Below are positions 8,008-17,190 of a stretch of 64,000 bases of DNA, piece by piece. The notes below the pieces were generated by a model. That model was not told the origin of the DNA, searched no databases, and worked only from the letters and a program-made list of their open reading frames with translations. Where the stretch lies: assembly GCF_001306135.1 (NCBI RefSeq), contig NZ_LGKP01000003.1, positions 62,001-126,000 on the forward strand. The letters run 5' to 3'. Each line of letters starts with the position of its first letter. The stretch's first letter is position 1. The stretch comes from Herpetosiphon geysericola (GTDB taxonomy: Bacteria > Chloroflexota > Chloroflexia > Chloroflexales > Herpetosiphonaceae). Position numbers and translations under genes: made by a program.

Positions 8008-9207
8008 TTAAATTAGCTGCATCTTGCGCCCAACATGTTCGAAGATGCTGAGGGCTTCCGCCAAATCTGCATTGCTATGGCTGGCAGTTACGATTGTGCG
8101 TACCCGACCTTTATCGCGGGCCACGGTTGGGAAGGCGATGCCTTGGGCAAAGACGCCTGCTTGAAACAGTTCATCGGAGAATTGCATGGCCTTGGCGCTC
8201 TCGCCAACAATCACTGGGGTGATTGGGGTTTGCGAGATGCCAGTGTTAAAGCCAAGTTGTTGCAATCCCGCCTTGAAGAACGTGGTATTTTCCCAAAGTT
8301 GTTGATGCAATTGCGCGCCTTCAGGGCTTTGCAAGAGCTTAACTGCGGCAATACAGGTTGCAGCCACCGCTGGCGGATGTGAGGTGCTGAACAGAAATGG
8401 GCGGGAGCGATGTTCCATCAACTGGCGCAATTTGCTCGACGTTGCCACATACCCGCCCAAAGCTCCAATTGCCTTGGAAAGCGTGCCAACCTGAATATCC
8501 CAATCGGTGATGCCATAATGGCTGACCGTGCCGCTGCCGTTGCTGCCAAGCACGCCCGATGCATGGGCATCATCGACCATCGTGATTGCGCCGTAATGCT
8601 TGGCTAGCTCAGCGATCCGTGGCAAAGGCGCAATATCGCCATCCATGCTAAATACGCCATCGGTCACAATCAATGTATTACGATATTTCCCTTGATTATC
8701 CTGCAACACCCGTTCCAAATCGGCCATATCGTTGTGGCGATAGACGGCGCGAGCTGCTTTGGTTAGACGAATGCCATCGATGATCGAGGCATGGTTCAGC
8801 TCATCGCTGATCACCAAATCGCCATCGTTGAGCACAACTCCCAAAACCGCTGCATTGGCCGTAAAGCCTGATTGGAGCACCAAAACCGCCTCGGTATGCT
8901 TGAATTCGGCCAAGCGTTGTTCAAGCTCCTCGTGGATGCTCATTGTGCCAATAATTGTGCGAACTGCACCCGAACCAACCCCCAACTCCTCGATTGCTTT
9001 GATTGCTGCTGCTTTCAAGGCTGGATGATTGGCCAAGCCCAAATAATTATTTGATGAGAGATTGATCACCGATTTGCCATCGATGGTTGAGCGTGGGCCG
9101 GTTGGGCTTTGCAATTCGCGCAATCTGCGAAAAACCCCTTGCTCACGCAAACTATTCAGTTGCTCATCAAGATATGCTTCAAACGAATGCGGCATCATCG
9201 CCCCCAT
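8008..9207 (-). CDS. kbl: Glycine C-acetyltransferase (2-amino-3-ketobutyrate CoA ligase)
   Basis: A PLP enzyme of the alpha-oxoamine synthase family, 399 residues. Kbl joins glycine and acetyl-CoA to 2-amino-3-ketobutyrate, or runs the reverse in threonine breakdown. The PLP lysine lies in [15 protein letters not shown]; other hallmarks are [50 protein letters not shown] and [11 protein letters not shown]. The closest family I recognise is Bacillus-type Kbl; BioF and other oxoamine synthases share most of these motifs. No threonine dehydrogenase gene is nearby. The start could be 9207 or, more in line with the family N-terminus [13 protein letters not shown], the ATG at 9195 behind GGGGG. 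Confidence 0.8.
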   Translation of the reverse strand: MGAMMPHSFEAYLDEQLNSLREQGVFRRLRELQSPTGPRSTIDGKSVINLSSNNYLGLANHPALKAAAIKAIEELGVGSGAVRTIIGTMSIHEELEQRLAEFKHTEAVLVLQSGFTANAAVLGVVLNDGDLVISDELNHASIIDGIRLTKAARAVYRHNDMADLERVLQDNQGKYRNTLIVTDGVFSMDGDIAPLPRIAELAKHYGAITMVDDAHASGVLGSNGSGTVSHYGITDWDIQVGTLSKAIGALGGYVATSSKLRQLMEHRSRPFLFSTSHPPAVAATCIAAVKLLQSPEGAQLHQQLWENTTFFKAGLQQLGFNTGISQTPITPVIVGESAKAMQFSDELFQAGVFAQGIAFPTVARDKGRVRTIVTASHSNADLAEALSIFEHVGRKMQLI

Positions 9208-9253
9208 ACATAGCTATTCGCAACTATGGCTCAACGCCATATGTTTCAGATGC

Positions 9254-9281
9254 ATTATAGTGCATAAGCGCGCTTTGTAGA
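9254..9281 (-). promoter_or_regulatory. Predicted promoter of kbl-rsfS-ytxH
   Basis: On the minus strand TCTACA (9281-9276) is followed after 16 bases by a perfect TATAAT (9259-9254), about 50 bases before the kbl start. This fits a sigma-70-type promoter for the three-gene run. The rest of the 9208-9473 gap shows nothing else clear. Confidence 0.5.
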
Positions 9282-9473
9282 TGCGCCTGAGAGCTGATTT
9301 ATGGGCTTTGAAAGTTTAGCGTGAGGATTGATACCACCGTTCCGTGCGCCTCAAGTACTATTGGTAGATTCCAGGCGTGGTGCGATGATTATGCTGGTTG
9401 GCGTGCGAGAATTGCGGATAGGTTTAGGTTCTATCTATCCAATTGGTGCGCTCAATTACGAAATGGAGTTGTC

Positions 9474-9914
9474 ATGGTACGCGTGATTCGCGAAGTAGCT
9501 AAATTTTCACTTGCGGGTTTGTTGGTTGTTGGCAGTTGCATTGGGCTGGCATTTTGGGTTTGGGAGCCGCCACTACCCGAGGATAGTGGTTATTCTGTAG
9601 AATGGCAACAAATTGTCTCGGATAATCCGACGCAACTCTATTTTGAAGTTAGGTTTCAGACTTCTGAAGCATTTACCCAAGTTTGGGTTGAGGCACTGAG
9701 TAAACCAACGCTTGAACTATGGTTTGAGCCATTAGTTACAAACACCATTCAACCATTTGTGCCATTTGTTATACGTGGGTCGGTATCCCTAGAACTTGCC
9801 GCACCTGGAGATTCAATTGAGTTTGCCTTGCATAGAATGAAAGGGGAAACATCACGGACAATTAATCTCAACCATCCAGCCAATTTTAATGGCACGGTGC
9901 TCATGGTGCGCTAG
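9474..9914 (+). CDS. Small membrane-anchored protein, first of a tandem paralogue pair
   Basis: A 146-residue protein starting at the ATG at 9474, with TGGAG just upstream; the longer frame to 9321 has no such site. It has one N-terminal membrane segment (FSLAGLLVVGSCIGLAFWVW) and a predicted beta-rich extracellular part. It is clearly related to the next gene: both share LLVVGSCIG-x-FW-W-PP, DPT/NPT-x-LYFEV, KP-L-L-EPL, FV-RGS and AAP-DSIEF-LH-M. No known family was recognised. The pair probably arose by tandem duplication. Confidence 0.7.
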   Translation: MVRVIREVAKFSLAGLLVVGSCIGLAFWVWEPPLPEDSGYSVEWQQIVSDNPTQLYFEVRFQTSEAFTQVWVEALSKPTLELWFEPLVTNTIQPFVPFVIRGSVSLELAAPGDSIEFALHRMKGETSRTINLNHPANFNGTVLMVR

Positions 9915-10079
9915 CAGAGCTAGGCTGATGCTTAAACCTCTAAGATTCGTTATTCAATAAATTTTAATCACAATTGCAATGATTATGCTGCATTGCTGCG
10001 AGGATTGGGCATGGTGCAAACCCGATCGCAGGCTACACTCAATCCAACCCGTATTGGAATGGTGTGAAATGAGGATGTT

Positions 10080-10529
10080 GTGCGAGAACTGATTAAATTT
10101 TTGATTGCATGCTTGCTCGTAGTTGGCAGTTGTATCGGTATCTCATTCTGGGCATGGGGGCCGCCAATCCGTGATGATCTGCCTGTTACGCTCCACGAAG
10201 GTGATTTGTATGATAAGTGGCAGCAAAGCGAATCAGCTGATCCGACACGTCTCTATTTTGAAGTTACGCTGTATCAAAGCAAATTTTGGAAGGATGTTAA
10301 CGTCGAGCTACGCAGCAAACCAGCGCTTGATTTGCAACTCGAACCACTGGATAGCAAGCGGATTCGACCATATGAGTCGTTTGTTGTCCGCGGGTCGATT
10401 TTGCGCGAATTTGCCGCGCCTGAGGATTCAATTGAGTTTATCTTGCATGGCATGCATGGCCAAAAAGCCCGCACACGCTGGCTTGATAGCCAATTGATGC
10501 TTGATGGCAATACACTGATCGTGCGCTAG
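10080..10529 (+). CDS. Small membrane-anchored protein, second of a tandem paralogue pair
   Basis: A 149-residue paralogue of the preceding gene. I use the GTG at 10080, which has TGAGGA seven to nine bases upstream; no ATG is in frame near it. It has an N-terminal anchor (FLIACLLVVGSCIGISFWAW), then a beta-rich domain with DPTRLYFEVTLYQS, SKPALDLQLEPLDS, FVVRGSILREFAAPEDSIEF. It carries a short acidic insert after the anchor that the sister lacks (DLPVTLHEGDLYDKWQQ). The function is unknown. It is followed by a convergent STAS gene; the 165 bases between the two paralogues look empty. Confidence 0.7.
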   Translation: MRELIKFLIACLLVVGSCIGISFWAWGPPIRDDLPVTLHEGDLYDKWQQSESADPTRLYFEVTLYQSKFWKDVNVELRSKPALDLQLEPLDSKRIRPYESFVVRGSILREFAAPEDSIEFILHGMHGQKARTRWLDSQLMLDGNTLIVR

Positions 10530-10582
10530 CCTAATTGTTCCCTCTCCCACTTTCTCACTGAATGCAGGGGAGAGGGGATTTT

Positions 10583-11611
10583 CTAATAACTCGGTTTGCT
10601 TGTTGCGTAAGCTAAGCCACTTTGCACATCGCGGAAGGTGCGAATATGGGCAATGTCGATGCCTGTATCCAGCAGCGCTTGCACGGTTTCGCTGCGTAAG
10701 CCAACCACGACTGGCTCGGTGCCAAGCAAGCGTACTGCACTCAAGGTTTGCACCAACGATTCGGCGACTGCTTGATCGATCGTGTTAAGTCCAGTCAAAT
10801 CGATCAAAATCGTATGTGGGCGACGCTGATAAATCGTATTCAGCAATTCATCGCTCAGCAACCCAGCCCGCGTCAGATCGATACTGCCGACCAGTGGCAA
10901 GACCAAGACCCGCTCGGCAATTGGCAGCACTGGCACGCTCATTTGGCGAATGGTTTCGCTGGAGCGTTGCAGTTCGTCGAGTGCTTTTTCTAGGTAGAGT
11001 GTGCGTTTTTGCACCCGCTCCTCTAGCACGGTTTGGTTGCGTTCAAGCGCTTTGCTATGTTCGATGCTACTTTTCAGCAGTTGGCGTAAGCGCCGCGCCG
11101 TAAACGAGGTTGTGGCTGCTGCGGTGCCAAAACAGCCGCCAGCAAACAGCAGATTGAGAATCGTAATATTTAATGAAAATGGCTGAGGACTAAGCAGATC
11201 GGTGCTGACGAACACAATCACAGCAATAATCGCATAAATTAAACTCCAACGTGCTGGCAACAATAACGCCGCCGCTACAATTGGAATAAACAGACCATAC
11301 ATCCCGCGACTAGTTACCCCAACCGGGATGGCGACGACCAAAATAAGCGCAAAATAGGGAATAAACATCGCATGAGTTGCTAGCTCTGGCTGATCGATGC
11401 TGACCAACCAGCCAGAAACTCCGGCGGCAACCAGAATGCCAACCAAACAGCCAAGCGCTATTTGATTGCGTCCAACGCTGAGATCAACTCCTAAAACATA
11501 GTACAGAATCAGTAAAACAATAAAACTACTGCCAGTGATCAAAATACGGCGTAAGGCCCGCTTACGCTGTTCACGTTCTTCGTTCCATAATGCAATTGGT
11601 GGATCGGCCAT
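10583..11611 (-). CDS. Membrane STAS-domain protein (RsbR-like)
   Basis: A 342-residue protein from the ATG at 11611 (AGGT upstream); the longer frame to 11725 overlaps ruvB and its promoter, so I reject it. Order: about six hydrophobic segments (residues 20-190), a coiled coil (SKALERNQTVLEERVQKRTL onward), then a C-terminal STAS domain (VPVLPIAERVLVLPLVGSID, ILIDLTGLNTIDQAVAESLV, VRLLGTEPVVVGLRSE). STAS domains of this RsbR type scaffold stress-signalling complexes or sense ligands. The residue after the conserved Asp, Ser/Thr and phosphorylated in SpoIIAA/RsbV and RsbR, is Gln here (TIDQAVA). A paralogue with the same layout lies at 35750-36784. No kinase or phosphatase partner is adjacent. 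Confidence 0.8.
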   Translation of the reverse strand: MADPPIALWNEEREQRKRALRRILITGSSFIVLLILYYVLGVDLSVGRNQIALGCLVGILVAAGVSGWLVSIDQPELATHAMFIPYFALILVVAIPVGVTSRGMYGLFIPIVAAALLLPARWSLIYAIIAVIVFVSTDLLSPQPFSLNITILNLLFAGGCFGTAAATTSFTARRLRQLLKSSIEHSKALERNQTVLEERVQKRTLYLEKALDELQRSSETIRQMSVPVLPIAERVLVLPLVGSIDLTRAGLLSDELLNTIYQRRPHTILIDLTGLNTIDQAVAESLVQTLSAVRLLGTEPVVVGLRSETVQALLDTGIDIAHIRTFRDVQSGLAYATSKPSY

Positions 11612-11723
11612 GTGCGGTACCTGTGTAAAGTGGCTATGGCGCATTATATCAGGCTTTTTTTCTGATGATTCAATTGCTGCCAGCATGCGACCGTCTGTGC
11701 TATAATCGCTGTAGGAGGATGCC

Positions 11724-12785
11724 ATGTCGGATGCGTTTGATCAAGCTCAACGAATGATTTCACCCAAGCCTCGCGAAGAGGATCAAGTGGTGGAGAAAAG
11801 TTTGCGGCCAAAAAAATTGGCTGAATATATTGGCCAAGAAAAAGTGCTAGCCAACCTCAAAATTGCGATTGCTGCGGCGCAACAACGCAAGGAGCCGCTT
11901 GATCATACGTTGTTTTATGGCCCGCCTGGCTTAGGCAAAACCACGCTTTCAACCATTTTGGCCAATGAAATGGGCGTGAATATCAAAATTACCTCTGGCC
12001 CAGCAATCGAGCGGGCTGGCGATTTGGCAGCAATTTTGACTAACCTCAAAAAAGATGATTTGCTGTTTATTGATGAAGTCCATCGCTTGAATCGCGCCGT
12101 CGAGGAAGTGATGTATCCGGCGATGGAAGATTTTGCGCTGGATATTATTGTAGGCAAAGGCCCAAGCGCCCGCAATTTGCGCCTGAAATTACCGCGCTTT
12201 ACCGTGGTTGGAGCGACGACGCGGCTTGCATTGCTCACCTCGCCCTTGCGTGATCGTTTTGGCTCGGTGCATCGGCTTGAATTTTACTCAGTTGAAGCCA
12301 TGACCGACATTGTGCGCCGTTCGGCGGCCTTGCTCAAATCGCCAATTGACGAGGCTGGAGCCTTGGAGATTGCGCGGCGGGCACGCGGCACGCCACGGGT
12401 GGTCAATCGATTGCTGCGGCGGGTGCGCGATTTTGCCTTGGTCATGGCCGATAATCACATTACCCTCGACGTTGCCAAAGCCGCCCTTGCTAGCCTCGAA
12501 ATCGACGATTTGGGGCTTGATGAGAATGATCGGCGGGTTTTGCGCACCTTGATCGAAACGTTCAATGGTGGGCCAGTTGGTTTAACCACCTTGGCCGCTG
12601 CCACTGCCGAAGAAGTTGATGCAATCGAGGATGTTTACGAGCCATATTTGTTGCAACTTGGTTTTCTTCAGCGCACGCCACGCGGAAGGATTGCTACGCG
12701 CCGCGCCTATGACCACCTCGGCGTGAGCTTCCCCGAAGCACCGCGCCCAGTTGATAGCCAACAATCAACCTTTAACTTGGAATAG
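11724..12785 (+). CDS. ruvB: Holliday junction branch-migration ATPase RuvB
   Basis: A 353-residue AAA+ motor that drives RuvA-bound Holliday junctions in recombination repair. Motifs: [16 protein letters not shown], Walker [12 protein letters not shown], Walker [17 protein letters not shown], sensor I VVGATTR, arginine finger region [17 protein letters not shown], sensor [17 protein letters not shown], and the C-terminal winged helix with [12 protein letters not shown] and [18 protein letters not shown]. The ATG has TAGGAGG upstream and TATAAT only 18 bases before it (11701-11706), so the leader must be very short. It is divergent from the STAS gene; ruvA and ruvC are not in the window. Confidence 0.97.
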   Translation: MSDAFDQAQRMISPKPREEDQVVEKSLRPKKLAEYIGQEKVLANLKIAIAAAQQRKEPLDHTLFYGPPGLGKTTLSTILANEMGVNIKITSGPAIERAGDLAAILTNLKKDDLLFIDEVHRLNRAVEEVMYPAMEDFALDIIVGKGPSARNLRLKLPRFTVVGATTRLALLTSPLRDRFGSVHRLEFYSVEAMTDIVRRSAALLKSPIDEAGALEIARRARGTPRVVNRLLRRVRDFALVMADNHITLDVAKAALASLEIDDLGLDENDRRVLRTLIETFNGGPVGLTTLAAATAEEVDAIEDVYEPYLLQLGFLQRTPRGRIATRRAYDHLGVSFPEAPRPVDSQQSTFNLE

Positions 12786-12804
12786 ATTTTAATAGTTGAC
12801 ATAA

Positions 12805-12840
12805 AAATCGGGCTGCTCATAACTATGAGCAGCCCGATTT
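12805..12840. terminator. Bidirectional intrinsic terminator of ruvB and sod
   Basis: A perfect 16-base-pair stem, AAATCGGGCTGCTCAT / ATGAGCAGCCCGATTT, with loop AACT, sits between the convergent ruvB and superoxide dismutase genes, 20 bases past the ruvB stop and 11 bases past the sod stop. Confidence 0.85.
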
Positions 12841-12850
12841 CGCTTTGGGC

Positions 12851-13618
12851 TTACTTGGCAATGGCCAGATCGTAGCGTCGCCCGACCTCGCTCCAATTAA
12901 TCACATTCCACCAAGCGCTCAAAAATTCGGCGCGTTTTTGGCGGAATTTCAAATAGTAGGCATGTTCCCAAACATCAACCCCAAGCAATGGAGTCAAGCC
13001 TTCCATATACGGGCTATCTTGGTTGGGGTAGCTAGCGAGGTAGAGCGTGCCTTTGCTATCGGTTGAGAGCCAGCCCCAACCTGAGCCAAAGCGCCGCGAA
13101 GCAATATCGTTATAGCTATTTTGGAAGCTACCGAACGAGCCATATTTGGCATTAATTGCCGCCGCCAACGCCCCGCCAGCGCTGCCGCCACCTTTGGGCG
13201 AAAGCGTTGCCCACCAAATTGAGTGATTGGCATGGCCGCCAGCGTTGTTGCGCACTGCGGTCTGAATTGCGCTTGGTAAGTTGCTCAAGCCATGCAAAAG
13301 TTCAGCCACATTCATGCTTTGCAATTTTGGATAATCAGCCAAGGCCGCATTTAAATTGGTAACCATCGTATTGTGATGTTTTTGGTGATGAATGTACATC
13401 GTTTCTGCATCGAGTTGCGGTTCCAATGCACCATAATCATAGGGCAAGGCTGGCAGGGTGAATTTGCCGTTGGTTGGCACGGTTGCCATATCAAACGTTT
13501 TGCCAACTCCGCCATATTTTTTGGCGCTTGCCTCTTTGTTGCCCCAAATTGCGGCCAAACTGCCTAAGCCGATTGCGCCCAAAAATCCCCGCCGCGATAA
13601 ATTGAAACGTTCTGACAT
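12851..13618 (-). CDS. Superoxide dismutase (Fe/Mn), Tat-exported
   Basis: A 255-residue enzyme from the ATG at 13618 (GGAGG nine bases upstream); the frame extends far upstream but without a site. The N-terminus has a twin-arginine signal, NLSRRGFLGAIGLGSLAAIWG, so the folded metalloenzyme is exported. The SOD domain follows: metal ligands in MYIHHQKHHNT, GGHANHSIWW and GVDVWEHAYYLKF; also FGSGWGWL. It converts superoxide to peroxide and oxygen outside the membrane. A Gly-rich GGGSAGGAL loop is typical. Mn versus Fe cannot be settled by eye, although the DVWEHAYYLKF context is common to both. Confidence 0.92.
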   Translation of the reverse strand: MSERFNLSRRGFLGAIGLGSLAAIWGNKEASAKKYGGVGKTFDMATVPTNGKFTLPALPYDYGALEPQLDAETMYIHHQKHHNTMVTNLNAALADYPKLQSMNVAELLHGLSNLPSAIQTAVRNNAGGHANHSIWWATLSPKGGGSAGGALAAAINAKYGSFGSFQNSYNDIASRRFGSGWGWLSTDSKGTLYLASYPNQDSPYMEGLTPLLGVDVWEHAYYLKFRQKRAEFLSAWWNVINWSEVGRRYDLAIAK

Positions 13619-13728
13619 TATCACAACCTCCACTAGACCATGCGTTGGTATTGCTCCATTCGTTGAAATTGGCGCTTTGGTTTTAGCAAAATCATGATAA
13701 TTATTAAATAATTGATTAAAAAACGAGC

Positions 13729-15063
13729 TTAATTGACGAGGATTTGCTGGGTGCTTGAAGCTGCATGCGGTTGAACTGTTTGGCGAATTGTATAGCCCAA
13801 ACAGAGCAAGCACAAGGGCAAGACGAACCACGATTCCCAAGCGAAGTTGCTGGTTTGCAGCGTATTGAGTGGCATCCCTTGAGCTTGGGCAGTAAGGCCG
13901 AGCGCGACCCACCGCGAGCCAATCAGCCCAAACATCGCTGTGCTGAGGCCAATTTTGCCCCATCGGCCAAGCGTTGGCCAAACCAAACTGAGCACAATTA
14001 ATTCAATAAATGAGAACGACCAACCAACAGGCCTACCCCAATAGAATAAAATAAAACTTATGCCGTACAGCAATGGAAAACCAACCTGCTTGCGCCAAAC
14101 TAGCCAACAACTTGCAGCCAACCCGAGCAACCATAGGCCAAGCGCCAATATTTGAGCGCTATTTGGCTTGAGGCCAAGATTGATTAAGCCTTGCAATGGC
14201 GTCCGATTCCACATGCTCATTGGGCTTTGCTCAGCCACCGCAAAATTAAACCATTGGTATTCGAGGGTATTGGCTAAATACGAGAAGGTTTCGTGACGTA
14301 GCGCGCTATCCCAGCGCCAAATTTCAAGCCCAATCAGCCCCAAGGCCAGCACTGTAATGCTGGCAATTCGTTTAATCAAGGCTTGGCGCGCCGCTGAATT
14401 AGCCATATTGCAATAGGCCAGCGCTGCTAAAGCCACGAAAAACAGAGCATAGAAGGGCTTAATCAACAGCAGCAGGGCAATAATTAGCGCCGCAGCCAGC
14501 CGCGAATGATAGAGCGCCCAATAGCCGCCAAGCAAACTGCCGAGAAGCAACAATACTTCAACATTGCCCGAAACGATGCCCAGCATACACTCCAAACTAA
14601 GCATTACCAAGATTGTCCAAGCGCTGCTTTGCTTGGTCAGATAGAGCCAAAATCCCACGAAGAGCAACGTTGCCATACTCAAAATTGCGGCCATGCCAAG
14701 ACTGTTAATCTGCAAAATTGTGACCACATTGGCCAACGTTGGCGGGTACAGATATGGCCCCACAATCTGACCAACCTGATCATATTGCGCCTTGACTGCC
14801 AGCTTGGCCGCCTGATCGGGCGCGTTGAGCATCCGTTGTTCCCATAGATGCACGCTGCGCCACATCGCTTGCGCCTCGGCAATTGCTGGATAGGGATTGG
14901 CGTGATGTTGCATGCGTTCGGCAGCCAACGCATAGCTTTGAAAATCGACAGCGGCGATGCCTTTTTGTTGGTTTTGGCTGACGATCTGATACCCAAAAGC
15001 GACCCACAGACCAAAGATAACCCAGCCAATCATTGTAGCTAGCGTGTGCCAAGCAAATCGCAT
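13729..15063 (-). CDS. GT87/DUF2029-like membrane glycosyltransferase
   Basis: A 444-residue polytopic protein with roughly ten hydrophobic helices. The start is the ATG at 15063, with GAAAGG six bases upstream. After the first helix comes the extracytoplasmic loop VDFQSYALAAERMQHHANPY, then YLYPPTLANVV; the D-F-x-x-Y-x-x-A, NPY and YPP signatures are those of GT-C fold GT87 polyprenol-phosphate-mannose-dependent transferases. The expected role is transfer of a sugar onto a lipid- or surface-linked acceptor outside the membrane. The acceptor is unknown and no other glycan gene is adjacent. Confidence 0.7.
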   Translation of the reverse strand: MRFAWHTLATMIGWVIFGLWVAFGYQIVSQNQQKGIAAVDFQSYALAAERMQHHANPYPAIAEAQAMWRSVHLWEQRMLNAPDQAAKLAVKAQYDQVGQIVGPYLYPPTLANVVTILQINSLGMAAILSMATLLFVGFWLYLTKQSSAWTILVMLSLECMLGIVSGNVEVLLLLGSLLGGYWALYHSRLAAALIIALLLLIKPFYALFFVALAALAYCNMANSAARQALIKRIASITVLALGLIGLEIWRWDSALRHETFSYLANTLEYQWFNFAVAEQSPMSMWNRTPLQGLINLGLKPNSAQILALGLWLLGLAASCWLVWRKQVGFPLLYGISFILFYWGRPVGWSFSFIELIVLSLVWPTLGRWGKIGLSTAMFGLIGSRWVALGLTAQAQGMPLNTLQTSNFAWESWFVLPLCLLCLGYTIRQTVQPHAASSTQQILVN

Positions 15064-15523
15064 ACTCAACCTTTCGCGCATTAAGCCTTTGGATCGACTA
15101 TGTTGGACTGCTGCAATGCAAGGGCGAACTGAAACTATAAAGCGGAATCTTTGGCTAGAGGTTTACAAACGGCGTTGATCTGACAGTTTTGGCTGGGGTT
15201 GGGGTTTTTGCGTTGCTAAAGCTGCTGGAACCAAAATGCTACCTCGTTGGAACAGCCTTTGGAACTAGAGCTTGCTATATTAAGCCTACACACTCTCATT
15301 GCGGCGCTCCTGTGGTTTGGAAGCATCAGGGCAGTTGGCCGCTTGGTAAACGTGGGACTTTACCAAGCGGCCAGCACCGCATTTAAAAAACATTCTTTAA
15401 CGCCAAAACCCCGCAGTTGCGGGGTTCTAGCGAGAGAAGAGAGGAGAAGGAGATGCATTAAGTATAGGCCATTGCTCCTATGCTGACATTCCCTATAATG
15501 GGTGATTTAGCGGGTGACTTAAG
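15064..15523. other. Intergenic gap with two perfect inverted repeats, no supported gene
   Basis: This 460-base stretch holds only short frames without ribosome sites. Two structures are clear. One is a 15-base-pair inverted repeat, TGGCCGCTTGGTAAA (15336-15350) with its complement at 15359-15373 and an 8-base loop, not followed by a T-tract on either strand. The other is a GC-rich hairpin, AACCCCGC-AGTT-GCGGGGTT (15407-15426). A small RNA or the tail of an untranslated transcript is possible; no known RNA family was recognised. Confidence 0.5.
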
Positions 15524-16207
15524 TCATGCCAAAGCGGCGACAAAACCATCCCACGCTTGGTGAGGCGTGATGGTGGCAGAATAAAAGGCCGAGCCTGCAA
15601 TTAGATTAGTCGCCCCTGCCTGCACAATCGTGGCGATATTACTGGGCTTAACCCCACCATCGACTTGAATCACCGCCTCATGCTTGCGTTGATCGAGCAA
15701 AGTGCGCACGGCGGCAATTTTTGCCAAGCTGCGTTCAATGAAACTTTGGCCCCCAAAGCCAGGATTAACCGACATAATTAGCACCAAATCGAGATCTTCA
15801 ATTATATCTTCAAGGCTGCTGACTGGAGTAGCCGGATTGAGCGCTACGCCCGCAGTGCAGCCAAGCTCATGAATGCGTTGAATTGTGCGGTGCAAATGTA
15901 CGCTGGCCTCTTGATGCACCGTTATGTGGTTTGCTCCGGCTTTGGCATATTCCTCAAGCAGCGCATCGGGATTACTCACCATCAAGTGAACATCCAACGT
16001 GCCCTTGAAATATGGCCGAATCGCCTTGATAACTGGTGGGCCAAAGGTCAGGTTGGGCACAAAATGGCCGTCCATCACATCAACTTGAATCCAGCTACAA
16101 CCTACTTTGTCGGCGGCCTGAACATCGGCTCCAAGGTTGGCAAAATTGGCCGATAAGATCGATGGGGTCAGCTCGATGGCGCGGCCAGCGTGGTATCCGA
16201 TTGGCAT
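15524..16207 (-). CDS. rpe: Ribulose-phosphate 3-epimerase
   Basis: A 227-residue TIM-barrel enzyme interconverting ribulose 5-phosphate and xylulose 5-phosphate (pentose phosphate pathway). Hallmarks: LTPSILSANFANLG, WIQVDVMDGHFVPNLTFGP, LDVHLMV, HITVHQEA, GVALNPATP, LVLIMSVNPGFGGQSF and IQVDGGVKPSNI. The two metal-binding Asp and His residues (DVMDGHF, DVHLMV, VDGG) are present. The ATG has GAGGAG five to seven bases upstream. It is a single gene on the minus strand. Confidence 0.96.
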   Translation of the reverse strand: MPIGYHAGRAIELTPSILSANFANLGADVQAADKVGCSWIQVDVMDGHFVPNLTFGPPVIKAIRPYFKGTLDVHLMVSNPDALLEEYAKAGANHITVHQEASVHLHRTIQRIHELGCTAGVALNPATPVSSLEDIIEDLDLVLIMSVNPGFGGQSFIERSLAKIAAVRTLLDQRKHEAVIQVDGGVKPSNIATIVQAGATNLIAGSAFYSATITPHQAWDGFVAALA

Positions 16208-16274
16208 AAAACTCCTCGTTGTGTTTAATCATGCAGCTCTATTAAAACACAAATCGAAGGAGCCTTGGTCACGA

Positions 16275-17042
16275 TTAAAATTCAATTTTCAGCAAGCGGG
16301 TTGGGCTATACATTCCAGCCCGTTGCAAGGTTTTTTTGGAGTTATGGTTGTAGTACCAACAGCCAGCGATTGGCTGAAGTTGTTGGCGGTGGCAATGGCG
16401 AATTAATGCTTGAATGAAGCGCGTGCCATAGCCTTGCTGGCGATAGGCCACATTAATCTGCATGCCAATGCTCGCAACCTGTTGATAAATGCTGCTTAGC
16501 TCGATAATCCCAAAGCCGACAAGCTCGTCACTGATGCTAAAACAAAACAGCTGTTGCCAGGCTACTCGTTGCGGAATTTGATCAAACAAATCGCTGGCCT
16601 GCTCAGTAATCAGCCTAATATCGGCTTCAGTTGCCAAGCGTAGTTGTTCGTTCGCACTTGCTTCGGGCAAAACTTGGTGATTGGCTTGGAAAAAATAGGC
16701 CTGTTTATGCAGTTGGCGATGCTGATCGAGCGCATGGCTGAGCAACCATTGATCGTTGGTTGGCACAAAGGCTCCTTGCACAGTAGCTAATTTTTTGGCT
16801 TGCTCAAAGGCAATTTGGCCATACTGCTGATAGCCAGGCTGCAATGAAAAATGCACCAGCATGCTTGCATCGTGTACTGCGGCGAGGCCAATCGCTGTTT
16901 GAGCAAGCGCAATCTGATACCACACTGCATGGAGTAAACGATCCTCAAAGAATGAATCGACATGGGTTGGCAGCTGAACATAATATTCAACGATTATTGG
17001 TTTGATTGCAGCGAAATCAATTGGTGTAAAGCGCAATTGCAT
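16275..17042 (-). CDS. GNAT-family N-acetyltransferase, two-domain
   Basis: A 255-residue protein. The C-terminal half (about 125-255) is a GNAT fold: LRLATEADIRLITE, FSISDELVGFGIIELS, then the acetyl-CoA loop VAYRQQGYGTRFIQALIRHC and GCWYYNHNSKKTLQRAGM. The N-terminal half resembles a degenerate GNAT copy (YQIALAQTAIGLAAVHDASM). The substrate is unknown. The YN-x-N-S-K-K-T-L motif near the end is common to proteins annotated as GNAT acetyltransferases acting on small molecules. Confidence 0.75.
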   Translation of the reverse strand: MQLRFTPIDFAAIKPIIVEYYVQLPTHVDSFFEDRLLHAVWYQIALAQTAIGLAAVHDASMLVHFSLQPGYQQYGQIAFEQAKKLATVQGAFVPTNDQWLLSHALDQHRQLHKQAYFFQANHQVLPEASANEQLRLATEADIRLITEQASDLFDQIPQRVAWQQLFCFSISDELVGFGIIELSSIYQQVASIGMQINVAYRQQGYGTRFIQALIRHCHRQQLQPIAGCWYYNHNSKKTLQRAGMYSPTRLLKIEF

Positions 17043-17190
17043 TGGTTTGCGATCCTTATCTTCTGGCTAAGCCACGGTTTGTTGCTCAGAATGATACCCC
17101 AATGCCTAAGCGAGGATTTTCTAGGAGTAAGCAGGGGCAACAGCTAGCTGGTTGTGATTGAAAGATAGAGGGCTAGCTGTCGAATAACCC

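Noticed and set aside
10583-11725. STAS frame starting at 11725
   Set aside because: It would overlap the ruvB start and promoter; MADPPIALW at 11611 is better placed.
13619-13981. Longer N-terminus of the superoxide dismutase
   Set aside because: The open frame has no ribosome site and runs into the GT87-like gene; the Tat signal and GGAGG fix the start at 13618.
15189-15486. Short frames in the rpe/GT87 gap
   Set aside because: No ribosome site, no family pattern and they cross the 15-base inverted repeat.
17140-17180. ACAGCTAGC/GCTAGCTGT inverted repeat after the VOC gene
   Set aside because: A 23-base loop and no T-run; probably not a terminator and weak as an operator.
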